In this document: positions 9,253 through 17,299 of the stretch, one piece after another | Layout of the letters: every line of letters begins with the position of its first letter | How positions within the stretch are numbered: the first letter of the stretch is position 1 | NCBI GenBank assembly: GCA_026390315.1 | Contig: JAPLGE010000057.1 | Span: 1 to 33,427 of the forward strand | Direction: 5' to 3' | DNA: 33,427 nt | Source: Candidatus Bipolaricaulota bacterium | GTDB taxonomy: Bacteria; Bipolaricaulota; Bipolaricaulia; UBA7950; UBA9294 | Translations under genes and position numbers: made by a program | The notes under the pieces: generated by a model | The model's database searches: none | Told to the model about the DNA's origin: nothing | Seen by the model: the letters and a program-made list of their open reading frames with translations, nothing else

Positions 9253-9500
9253 TCGCCCAGGAGATCGTCCAGGTCATCACGCTCGTCTTAATCCTCGTAG
9301 GGGCGGCCCTTGCGGTCTCGTTCAAGGATCTCCTCGCCTCGATCCTCGCCCTGGCCGGGGCGAGCCTGCTCGTGTCGCTCGAGTTCTACATCCTGCAAGC
9401 TCCGGACGTCGCGATCGCCGAGGCGGCCATCGGAGCGGCTCTCACCACGGCGATCTACGTCATCGCGCTCCGCCGCACACGGCGGAAGGAGAAGGAATGA
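9249..9500 (+). CDS. mbhD: DUF4040-type hydrogenase/antiporter subunit (MbhD position)
   Basis: ATG 9249 in an ATGA overlap. 'KDLLASILALAGASLLVSLEFYILQAPDVAIAEAAIGAALTTAIYVIALRRTRR'. Confidence 0.88.
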   Translation: MIAQEIVQVITLVLILVGAALAVSFKDLLASILALAGASLLVSLEFYILQAPDVAIAEAAIGAALTTAIYVIALRRTRRKEKE

Positions 9501-9772
9501 AGAAGGCCGCGGTCTTCGCTGCCTTTGTCTTCGTGGCCGCGTTCCTACTCTTCGCGGCGGGTCGCCTCCACCCGTTCGGGGAGCCGAGCGCCCCGGCGAT
9601 GGACGACTACTTCCTCGCTCACTCCCAGGCCGAGACGGGGGCGAACAACGTCGTGACGGCGATCGTCTTCGACTACCGCGGCTTCGACACTCTGGGCGAG
9701 GCGACGGTGCTTTTCGCCGCCATCCTCGGGGTCGTGGCGGTCTTTCGCGGGCCGCGGGAGGACGAGCGATGA
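9497..9772 (+). CDS. mbhE: MbhE-like subunit
   Basis: ATG 9497 in an ATGA overlap. 'AETGANNVVTAIVFDYRGFDTLGEATVLFAAILGVVAVFR' matches the MnhB N-terminal/MbhE type. Confidence 0.88.
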   Translation: MKKAAVFAAFVFVAAFLLFAAGRLHPFGEPSAPAMDDYFLAHSQAETGANNVVTAIVFDYRGFDTLGEATVLFAAILGVVAVFRGPREDER

Positions 9773-10239
9773 GGGGGGAGATGTCGGTCATCGTCCGGAC
9801 GATCGCTCGCATCACGTACGCCCTGATCCTCGTCTTCGGGTTCTACGTGATCCTACACGGCCATCTGACTCCCGGCGGAGGCTTCCAGGGAGGGGCCGTG
9901 GTCGCGTCAGGGTTCGCGCTTCTGCCGGTCGCTTTCGGCGCGGCCGCCGCGAAACGCTACCTGAACCCAAGCCTCATGCGCCACCTCGAAGAGGTCGGTT
10001 CGCTCGCCTTCCTCGCGCTCGGCTTCCTGGGGATTGGGATCTCCTTCTTCTACAACGTCCTCGCGAACTCGGGATCACTCTTCGGCGCCGCCGTCCCGTT
10101 CGGCCCCAACTCCGGGATCCTGAACAGCGCCGGGACGCTTCCATTCATGAACTGGGCGGTGGGCCTCAAGGTGATGACCGGCCTCATGACGATCGTCCTC
10201 GTCCTGCTCATCGGCGCGGGAAAGGAGGGGAAGGACTGA
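9769..10239 (+). CDS. mbhF: MnhB/MrpB-like subunit (MbhF position)
   Basis: ATG 9769 in an ATGA overlap. 'ITYALILVFGFYVILHGHLTPGGGFQGGAVVASGFALLPVAFG' is an MnhB signature. Confidence 0.92.
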   Translation: MRGEMSVIVRTIARITYALILVFGFYVILHGHLTPGGGFQGGAVVASGFALLPVAFGAAAAKRYLNPSLMRHLEEVGSLAFLALGFLGIGISFFYNVLANSGSLFGAAVPFGPNSGILNSAGTLPFMNWAVGLKVMTGLMTIVLVLLIGAGKEGKD

Positions 10240-10241
10240 CG

Positions 10242-10592
10242 ATGGGCAACTTCCCGTTCGTCGTCGCGATGCTGCTCGTGATTCTCGGGCTGTACACGCT
10301 CCTGTTCAAGCGGAACCTGATCAAGCTCGTGATCGGGGCGTCGCTCATCGAGACCGGCGTGAACTTGTTCCTCGTCGCTCTCGGATACCGCACGGCCGGG
10401 ATTGCCCCGATCTACACGTACGCGCCCCCGGCGCTCGCCGACCGGATGGTTCTTCCCACGCCCCAGGCCCTCACCCTGACAAGCATCGTCATCGGCCTCG
10501 CGACGACGGCGCTCCTGCTCTCGTTCGCCGTCGTCATCCACCGGCACTACGGGACGCTCGACGTCCGCGAGGTGAAGGAACTCAAAGGATGA
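10242..10592 (+). CDS. mbhG: MnhC/NuoK-like subunit (MbhG position)
   Basis: 'ILGLYTLLFKRNLIKLVIGASLIETGVNLFLVALGY...LPTPQALTLTSIVIGLATTALLLSFAVVIHRHYG'. Confidence 0.92.
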   Translation: MGNFPFVVAMLLVILGLYTLLFKRNLIKLVIGASLIETGVNLFLVALGYRTAGIAPIYTYAPPALADRMVLPTPQALTLTSIVIGLATTALLLSFAVVIHRHYGTLDVREVKELKG

Positions 10593-12145
10593 ACGCCCTC
10601 TCCGTGCACGCTCCGGTCCTTCTCGTCGCGACCCCGCTGTTGGCGGCCTTCGTGGTGCCTTTGGTCGCGAAGCTCGGTTCGACCGTGAGAAACGCCGTTG
10701 TCGGCGTCTTCACCCTGTTGACCGCGTCGCTCGCCGGCCTCGTCGCGGCGAACGTCCTCGCGGGGAGCGGGGCCCCGTCCGTGTACGTGTTCGGCGCAAA
10801 CCCGCTCAACCTGACCCTTCCCTCAGGCATGCACGTCCCGATCCGGATCCTGTTCGAGGTGGACGGAATGAGCGCGTTCATGATCCTCATCACGGCGCTC
10901 GTGGCGGTCGCCGCGACCTTGTATAGCTTCTCCTACTTCAAGGAGCATTCTGGGGGAGAGATGTACTACCCGCTCCTCTTCCTCCTTCTCGCCGCGATCT
11001 TCGGGATGGAAGAGACAGGCGACCTGTTCAACTTCTTCGTCTTCCTTGAGATTGCGGGCATCGCCGCGTGCGGCCTGATCGGATTCCGCCCTTGGCGGGG
11101 GCGGTCGCAAGAGGCGGCGTTCAAGACGATGGCCCTGTACACCCTCTCCGGCCTCTTCGTCCTGATCGCTCTCGGCCTTCTCTACGGCCAGCACGGCGGG
11201 CTCAACATCGCCTACCTCTCGAGCCGCGTCGGAGCGGGGATGCTCGACCTGGTGGCGCTCGGCCTTCTGGTCGTCGCCCTGGGGACGAAGGCGGGGGTCG
11301 CGCCGATGCACATGTGGGCCCTGGACGCGTACGGGGAGGCACCGGCTCCCATCTCCGCGGTCCTCGTGGCGAGCAGCCAGGCGAGCCTGTACGGCCTCTT
11401 TCGCGTCTTGTTCACGCTCTTCGGCGCGGCGGTCAGCGTGGCCGCGTTGGGGTGGTTCCTGATCGCTCTTTCCGTGCTCACCCTCTTCGTGGGGGTGACG
11501 ATGGCTCTCCTCCAGAAGGACATCAAGCGCCTGATCGCCTACGGAGCGGTCTCCCAGATCGGGTACATGCTCCTGGGGGTGGGGGTCGGCTTCACCACGA
11601 GCGGGAGTCGCCCGGCGTACGGGTTCGTGGCGATGCAGGGCGGGATCTTCCACATGGTGAACGACGCCGCCTGCATCGGGCTCCTGTTCCTGGCGGCTGG
11701 GGCGGTCCACCGGGCGTCCGGGACGCGCGACCTGAATCGGATGGGCGGGCTCGGGCACGATATGAAGTGGACGGCCGCCCTCTTCGCGATCGGGGCGCTC
11801 GCCCTGGCCGGGGTCCCGCCGTTCAATGGGTTTTCCTCGAAGCTCCTCATCTACGAGTCGTCGTTCGCGGCGAGCCCGATCTTGGCCGCCATCGCTATCC
11901 TGTCGAGCATCCTCCTCCTTGCCGTGTTCATGAAGGTCTTCCAGGCGGCGTTCCTCGGGCCCCGCCTCCTCGAGAACGTGCGCGAGGCTTCTCGCGGCAT
12001 GCTCGTGTCCATGCTCATGCTGGCGGTCGTGGTCGTCGTCTTTGGCCTCTTCCCGGGTTTCTTCGTCGACAAGCTGGTGACCCCGGCGGCGAAGGCGCTG
12101 TGGCTGGGGAGAGACGCCTACGTCCGGGCCGTGCTGGGAGGCTAG
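10589..12145 (+). CDS. mbhH: MnhD/NuoN-like proton-translocating subunit (MbhH position)
   Basis: 518 aa polytopic. 'EETGDLFNFFVFLEIAGIAACGLIGF...GTKAGVAPMHMWALDAYGEAPAPISAVLVASSQASLYGLFRVLF...LLQKDIKRLIAYGAVSQIGYMLLGVGVG'. Confidence 0.95.
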   Translation: MNALSVHAPVLLVATPLLAAFVVPLVAKLGSTVRNAVVGVFTLLTASLAGLVAANVLAGSGAPSVYVFGANPLNLTLPSGMHVPIRILFEVDGMSAFMILITALVAVAATLYSFSYFKEHSGGEMYYPLLFLLLAAIFGMEETGDLFNFFVFLEIAGIAACGLIGFRPWRGRSQEAAFKTMALYTLSGLFVLIALGLLYGQHGGLNIAYLSSRVGAGMLDLVALGLLVVALGTKAGVAPMHMWALDAYGEAPAPISAVLVASSQASLYGLFRVLFTLFGAAVSVAALGWFLIALSVLTLFVGVTMALLQKDIKRLIAYGAVSQIGYMLLGVGVGFTTSGSRPAYGFVAMQGGIFHMVNDAACIGLLFLAAGAVHRASGTRDLNRMGGLGHDMKWTAALFAIGALALAGVPPFNGFSSKLLIYESSFAASPILAAIAILSSILLLAVFMKVFQAAFLGPRLLENVREASRGMLVSMLMLAVVVVVFGLFPGFFVDKLVTPAAKALWLGRDAYVRAVLGG

Positions 12146-12146
12146 G

Positions 12147-12485
12147 GTGAACGGGATCAACTCTGGATTCGGAGCCTGGAATCCGCTCGTGTGGACGGCG
12201 CTCTTCCTTGGGATCGTCGCGGTGGCGCTTGCGATCCGCGCTCTGGGGCGGAAGGACTACAAGAAGAAGACGGGCCAGACGAAGGTCTACCTTTCCGGAA
12301 ACGAAGAGCCGGAGCCGGAAGACCTCCACGTGCGCGGAGACGCCCTGTACTGGGGAATGGTGGAGGCGCTCTCTGGCTACTACCGCCGCGCCCGTGCCCT
12401 GCACACGGGGATCCTCTCCGACTACTTCGCGTGGATCATCGTGACGCTCGGGATCGTCTTCGTCCTGCTCGCGGTGGGACGGTGA
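12147..12485 (+). CDS. mbhI: MbhI-like small membrane subunit
   Basis: GTG 12147. 112 aa with hydrophobic segments at both ends. Lies between the MnhD-like and NuoB-like genes, as MbhI does. Confidence 0.75.
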   Translation: MNGINSGFGAWNPLVWTALFLGIVAVALAIRALGRKDYKKKTGQTKVYLSGNEEPEPEDLHVRGDALYWGMVEALSGYYRRARALHTGILSDYFAWIIVTLGIVFVLLAVGR

Positions 12486-12489
12486 GCGC

Positions 12490-12933
12490 GTGAGACGACT
12501 GCCTCGGTCGTTCAAGCGAGCCTTGTGGGTCTACCACGTCGCCACCGGCTCCTGCAACGGCTGCGACATCGAGATCGTGGCCGCGCTGACGCCGCGCTAC
12601 GACGCGGAGCGATTCGGGATCATGCTCACGGGGACCCCGCGCCACGCGGACGTCCTTTTGGTCACGGGGCCGGTGACGCGGCCGATGCGCGAGCGTCTCA
12701 TCCGGATCTACGACCAGACCCCGGATCCCAAGGCGGTGGTCGTGGTCGGGGGCTGTGGCTCGACGGGAGGCGTCTTCTACGACTCGTACAACGTGAGGGG
12801 GCCGGTGGACGCCGTGGTGCCGGTTGCCGTCTACGTGCCGGGCTGTCCCTGTCGGCCTGAGGCGATCCTCGACGGGGTCGTCAAGGCGGCCGTCGAGCTC
12901 GAGAAGCTCGAGCGAAGCGAGGTGAGCGCATGA
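12490..12933 (+). CDS. mbhJ: Hydrogenase small subunit, NuoB-like (MbhJ position)
   Basis: GTG 12490. 'GSCNGCDIEIVAALTPRYDAERFG...HADVLLVTGPVT...VVGGCGSTGGVF...PVAVYVPGCPCRPEAILDGV' retains the four cluster cysteines. Confidence 0.95.
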   Translation: MRRLPRSFKRALWVYHVATGSCNGCDIEIVAALTPRYDAERFGIMLTGTPRHADVLLVTGPVTRPMRERLIRIYDQTPDPKAVVVVGGCGSTGGVFYDSYNVRGPVDAVVPVAVYVPGCPCRPEAILDGVVKAAVELEKLERSEVSA

Positions 12934-13454
12934 CCCCCGAGGCGCTCCTCTCCACGTTCCGCGAGGCGTTCGGGGAGAAGATCCTCTCGACGCGGACCGT
13001 CACCCACTCGGTCGGACGCGAGCGCCATGCGGTGCACAACGTCTGGATCGAGATGGGTCGGGAGACGCTCCACGACGCGGTCGCGCACCTCACGTCGTTC
13101 TCCCATTTGCATCTCTCGGTCATCTCGGGGGACGACCTCGGAGAGGCGATCGCGTTCAACTACCACTTCGCGGTTGGGTTCGGAGAGCGCTTTGGCGAGG
13201 TCGTCCTCACGATCCGTGTCGTGGTCCCGAAGGGCGACCTGCGGCTTCCCACCCTCACCGACCTCATCCCCGGCGCCCTGACCTCGGAGCGGGAGAAGCA
13301 GGAGTTCTTCGGGGTCGTCGTCGAGGGGATCCCCGATCCGCGGCACCTGTTCCTTCCCCAGGAGGCGACGTTCCACCCCTGGCGGAAGGACGAGGCGGCC
13401 GCGATCGGGCGGGAGACCCGTCACCTCGTTGACTGGGAGACGCCGCATGAATAA
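12930..13454 (+). CDS. mbhK: NuoC-like subunit (MbhK position)
   Basis: ATG 12930 in an ATGA overlap. 'LRLPTLTDLIPGALTSEREKQEFFGVVVEGIPDPRHLFLPQE' is NuoC-like. Confidence 0.88.
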   Translation: MTPEALLSTFREAFGEKILSTRTVTHSVGRERHAVHNVWIEMGRETLHDAVAHLTSFSHLHLSVISGDDLGEAIAFNYHFAVGFGERFGEVVLTIRVVVPKGDLRLPTLTDLIPGALTSEREKQEFFGVVVEGIPDPRHLFLPQEATFHPWRKDEAAAIGRETRHLVDWETPHE

Positions 13455-14703
13455 CGAGTCGCAGAAGATCACGACGCCGAGGCAGGGGAAGACCTACACG
13501 ATCCCGATCGGACCGGTCCACCCCGCCCTGAAGGAGCCGATCGAGTTCTCCTTTGAGCTCGACGGCGAGAGGATCGTCGGTGTGGACATCCGGCCCGGCT
13601 ACGCCCACCGCGGAATCGAGTTCATGGGGATGAAGCGGAACCTCATCCAGGTCCTCTACCTCTCCGAGCGGATCTGCGGGATCTGCTCTATATCCCATCC
13701 CCTCGCCTTGACGCAGGCCGTCGAGAACGCGGCCGGGATCGAGGTCCCACCGCGCGCCCAGTACATCCGCACGATCATCGGCGAGCTGGAGCGGATCCAG
13801 TCGCACCTCCTGTGGGCGGGAGTGGCCGCGCACGAGCTCGGGTTCGACACCCTCCTCCACCTCACCTGGAAGGTGCGGGAGAAGGTGATGGACCTCCTGG
13901 AGGACCTCACGGGGAACCGGGTCGACTACGCGATCCCGATCTTCGGCGGCGTGCGGCGCGACATCCCCGCGGCGAAGGGCGACCTCGCACACGCGGTCCT
14001 CCGCTATTACCGGGACCTTCTTCAGGGGCTGATGGACGCCTTTCTGGAGGATAAGTCGGTCGAGATGCGGACGCGACACGTCGGAGCCCTCTCGCGCGGC
14101 GACGCGCTCCGGCTCTGCGCGGTCGGGCCGACGGCGCGCGCTGCGGGCGTCGAGAAGGACGTCCGCCAGGACATGCCCTATTTCGCCTACGCGGACCTGG
14201 AGGTTCGAGCCATCACTCCAAGAGACTTCGAGCAGGAGCCCGTGGGCGACGTGTTCGACACGATCATCGTCCGCCTCCTCGAGGTCGCGCAATCGATCGA
14301 GATAGTCGAGCGTGCGCTTTGCGAGATGCCGGAGGGGGAACTCGTCTCGATCCCCAAGGTGGCGGCGCTCCTCTCCTTCTTGAAGAAGGCGGAGGGAGAG
14401 GGGATCGGCCGCCACGAGGCCCCGCGCGGGGAGGTCTTCCACTACGTTCGGCTCGAGGCGGGCATCGAGGAGCCGATCGTGTGGAAGGTGAAGGCCCCCA
14501 CCTACTCAAACCTCATGGCGTGGGTCCCCAAGTTCATGGGGGCGGAGGTGGCGGACATCCCGATCATCGCTGCCTCGATCGACCCGTGCATGTGCTGTAT
14601 GGACCGCGTGCACGTCGCCGATCGATCCGGGAGGGCGTCGATCCGGATGAAGGAAGAGCTGATTCGGCTCTCGCGGGAGAAGACACGGAGGATCCTGGGA
14701 TGA
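13447..14703 (+). CDS. mbhL: [NiFe]-hydrogenase catalytic large subunit, group 4 / NuoD-like (MbhL position)
   Basis: ATG 13447, 8-nt overlap with the previous gene. N-terminal 'SERICGICSISHP' (CxxC) and C-terminal 'DPCMCCMDRVHV' (CxxC) both intact. Confidence 0.96.
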   Translation: MNNESQKITTPRQGKTYTIPIGPVHPALKEPIEFSFELDGERIVGVDIRPGYAHRGIEFMGMKRNLIQVLYLSERICGICSISHPLALTQAVENAAGIEVPPRAQYIRTIIGELERIQSHLLWAGVAAHELGFDTLLHLTWKVREKVMDLLEDLTGNRVDYAIPIFGGVRRDIPAAKGDLAHAVLRYYRDLLQGLMDAFLEDKSVEMRTRHVGALSRGDALRLCAVGPTARAAGVEKDVRQDMPYFAYADLEVRAITPRDFEQEPVGDVFDTIIVRLLEVAQSIEIVERALCEMPEGELVSIPKVAALLSFLKKAEGEGIGRHEAPRGEVFHYVRLEAGIEEPIVWKVKAPTYSNLMAWVPKFMGAEVADIPIIAASIDPCMCCMDRVHVADRSGRASIRMKEELIRLSREKTRRILG

Positions 14704-15695
14704 CGGGTGGGATCGGGGCGGCGATTTGGCAAGGAGCGACGGTCCTCATCGGCGGCGCCCTCCTCGGCCTCGTGTATAAGGGGATCGATCGGAAGCTCGC
14801 CGCGCGCATGCAGGCGCGGATCGGGCCGCCGCTTCGACAGCCGTTCTTCGACGTCGTCAAGCTCCTGGCCAAGGAGAACGTCGTCCCCGATCACGCGATC
14901 GCGTGGCTGTTCAACGGGGCGCCGGTCGTCTCTCTGGCCGCGGTCTCAAGCCTCCTCTTCTACCTCCCGCTCGGAGGGTTCGCTCCCCTCCTGGGAGGGC
15001 ACGGCGACCTTGTCCTCGTCATCTACCTCCTTGCCGTCCCGGCGATCGCGATGATGGTCGGCGGGTTTGCCGCCGCGTCTCCGTACGCCTCGGTCGGGGC
15101 GCAGCGCGAGATGGTGATGCTGATGAGCTACGAGTTTCCCCTCGTCATCGCCCTCGTCTCGATCGCCTGGAGGCTCTCCACGATCCTGCCTGAGGCGTCT
15201 GTCTTCTCGCTTTCCGTGCTCGCCGCCAATCCTCTCTGGGACTGGGTCGGGCCGCTGGGAGCCGTGGGGCTCGTCCTCCTCGCCCTGGCCCTTCTGGTCG
15301 TCACGCCGGCCGAGCTCTCCAAGATCCCGTTCGACATCCCGGAGGCGGAGACCGAGATCGCGGGAGGACTCCTCGCCGAGTACTCGGGTCGGAACCTCGC
15401 CCTCTTCTACCTCGCCGACGCGGTGAAGACCGTGGCGATGGCGGCGCTCCTCGTTGCCCTCTTCTTCCCTTACGGACTGGCCGACCGCTTGTGGCTCTCC
15501 GGCCCGCTCGCCGGGCTGGTCGACGTCGCCTTCTTCCTCATCAAAGTGCTCGTTGTGGTCTTCTTCTCCGTCATTGTGGTCCGGGTCGGGTTCGCGCGCC
15601 TGAAGATCGACCAAGCCGCTCGCCTCTTCTGGATCCCGGTCACGGGGATCTCCCTCGTGGGGATGGTTCTCCTGATCCTTGATCGCGTGGCCTAG
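14700..15695 (+). CDS. mbhM: NuoH-like membrane subunit (MbhM position)
   Basis: ATG 14700 in an ATGA overlap. 'GIDRKLAARMQARIGPPLRQPFFDVVKLLAKENVVP...PYASVGAQREMVMLMSYEFPLVIAL...IPFDIPEAETEIAGGLLAEYSGRNLALFYLADAVK'. Confidence 0.96.
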   Translation: MTGGIGAAIWQGATVLIGGALLGLVYKGIDRKLAARMQARIGPPLRQPFFDVVKLLAKENVVPDHAIAWLFNGAPVVSLAAVSSLLFYLPLGGFAPLLGGHGDLVLVIYLLAVPAIAMMVGGFAAASPYASVGAQREMVMLMSYEFPLVIALVSIAWRLSTILPEASVFSLSVLAANPLWDWVGPLGAVGLVLLALALLVVTPAELSKIPFDIPEAETEIAGGLLAEYSGRNLALFYLADAVKTVAMAALLVALFFPYGLADRLWLSGPLAGLVDVAFFLIKVLVVVFFSVIVVRVGFARLKIDQAARLFWIPVTGISLVGMVLLILDRVA

Positions 15696-15704
15696 GAGGG
15701 AACG

Positions 15705-16097
15705 TTGATCTTCGTGACCCTGGTGAGGCAGCTCCTCGATCGGCCGGCGACGAACCCGTTTCCGACGAGGCACATGCCGCGGTCCATCATCCGGCTCCTC
15801 GAGCGCGCAAGACGAGGGAAGGGGGCGATCCATCCGCCGGTCCCCGTCCCGGCCGGGATGAGAGGAAAGCTAGTCTACGATAGAGACAAGTGCATTGGCT
15901 GCCAGCTCTGCGTCCGAGTCTGCCCGGCGCGCGTGATCGAATTCAGGTCGGAACAGAAGAAGATCCGCATGCACGTCGCGCGCTGCACCTTCTGCAGCCA
16001 GTGCGTGGACGCCTGCCCGGTCGCGGCGCTCGCCACGAGCCGGGAGTTCCTCCTCGCCGACACGGATCGCCGCTCGAGGAACCTGATCGTCGAGTAG
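15705..16097 (+). CDS. mbhN: NuoI-like 2x[4Fe-4S] ferredoxin subunit (MbhN position)
   Basis: TTG 15705 preceded by AGGAGGG. 'CIGCQLCVRVCP' and 'CTFCSQCVDACP'. Confidence 0.94.
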   Translation: MIFVTLVRQLLDRPATNPFPTRHMPRSIIRLLERARRGKGAIHPPVPVPAGMRGKLVYDRDKCIGCQLCVRVCPARVIEFRSEQKKIRMHVARCTFCSQCVDACPVAALATSREFLLADTDRRSRNLIVE

Positions 16098-17291
16098 CTA
16101 GATCGCTTCCGCGAAGGCGCGCTTCCCGACCTGGATCAGGAGCGGCGGAGCGAAGGGAACGTCGAGGTCCTCCCGCGCGACCCGCTCGCCCCCGATCTTC
16201 ACCCCGCCCTGGGCGATCAGGCGCTTCGCCTCAGCGCGGCTCGTGACGAGGCCCGAGGCCTCGAGGAGGTCGACGACCCAGATCGTGCCGCCCTCCTTCA
16301 GGAGCGCGCGGTCGATCGACACGCGTGGCACGTCGCTCGGCCGTTCGTGCTGCACGAAGACCCGATCGAACTCGGCCTGAGCGGCGTCGGCTTCCTCCGC
16401 GGAATGGAACTCCTTCACGACCTCACGGGCGAGCTGCCTCTTCCTGTCTCGCGGGGAGGACTCGCGCTGTTCGTCCGGGACATGGGTGAGGGCGTCAAAA
16501 TACGGGCCGGTCGCACCATCGGGAATCGACATGAGCTTCCCAAACATCTCCTTCGGCTCTTCTTGAACGGCGATGTAGTTGTTGAACGACTTGCTCATCT
16601 TCTGCACGCCGTCCGTCCCGACGAGGATGGGGACGAGAACGGCCACCTGCGGGTCCTGGCCGTACTCGCGTTGGATCTCCCGGCCGGCAAGGAGGTTGAA
16701 CCGCTGGTCCTCCCCGCCGAGCTCGACGTCCGCTTCGATCGCCACCGAGTCGTAGGCCTGGGCGAGGGGGTAGAGGAACTCGAGGACCGTGATCGGACGT
16801 TCCTCGGCGAAGCGCTTAGCGAAATCGTCACGCTCGAGCATCCGTGCCACCGTGTACTTCGAGGCCAATTCGATCACGTCGGCGAAGGTGAGTCGCCCGA
16901 GCCACTCGGAGTTGTACCGCACCTCGGTCCTCTTGGGATCGAGGATCTTGAACGCCTGCTCTTCGTAGGTCGCCATGTTCCGCTCGATCTCTTCGGCGGT
17001 GATCATGGGCCGGGTCGCGGAGCGTCCGGACGGGTCACCGATCCGACGCGTGAAGTCCCCCACAACGAGGACTCCCGTGTGGCCGAGGTCCTGGAATTGG
17101 CGCATCTTGCGCAGGGGAACGGCGTTGCCAAGGGTCAGGTGAGGGGCGGACGGGTCGATCCCGAGCTTGACGCGCAGCGCCCTTCCCGTCGCCTCGAAGC
17201 GCTCGAGCTTCCTCGCGAGCTCCTCGCGAGGGACGATCTCGGTCCTCCCTCGCTCGATCTCCGCGAGAGCCTCGGCAATGGGGCGGGTCAT
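16098..17291 (-). CDS. tyrS: Tyrosyl-tRNA synthetase
   Basis: 'GIDPSAPHLTLGNAVPLRKMRQFQDLGH', 'KMSKSFNNYIAV', and a C-terminal S4-like 'EASGLVTSRAEAKRLIAQGGVKIGGERV'. Confidence 0.97.
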   Translation of the reverse strand: MTRPIAEALAEIERGRTEIVPREELARKLERFEATGRALRVKLGIDPSAPHLTLGNAVPLRKMRQFQDLGHTGVLVVGDFTRRIGDPSGRSATRPMITAEEIERNMATYEEQAFKILDPKRTEVRYNSEWLGRLTFADVIELASKYTVARMLERDDFAKRFAEERPITVLEFLYPLAQAYDSVAIEADVELGGEDQRFNLLAGREIQREYGQDPQVAVLVPILVGTDGVQKMSKSFNNYIAVQEEPKEMFGKLMSIPDGATGPYFDALTHVPDEQRESSPRDRKRQLAREVVKEFHSAEEADAAQAEFDRVFVQHERPSDVPRVSIDRALLKEGGTIWVVDLLEASGLVTSRAEAKRLIAQGGVKIGGERVAREDLDVPFAPPLLIQVGKRAFAEAI

Positions 17292-17299
17292 CGCGTCTC

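Noticed and set aside
10823-12160. 445-aa minus-strand ORF
   Set aside because: Antisense shadow of the mnhD-like gene (mbhH); composition highly charged.
8130-16097. Calling the cluster complex I (nuo) or a stand-alone Mrp antiporter
   Set aside because: NiFe CxxC motifs are intact and Nuo E/F/G are missing, against complex I. Fused hydrogenase subunits in one overlapping operon argue against a stand-alone Mrp.
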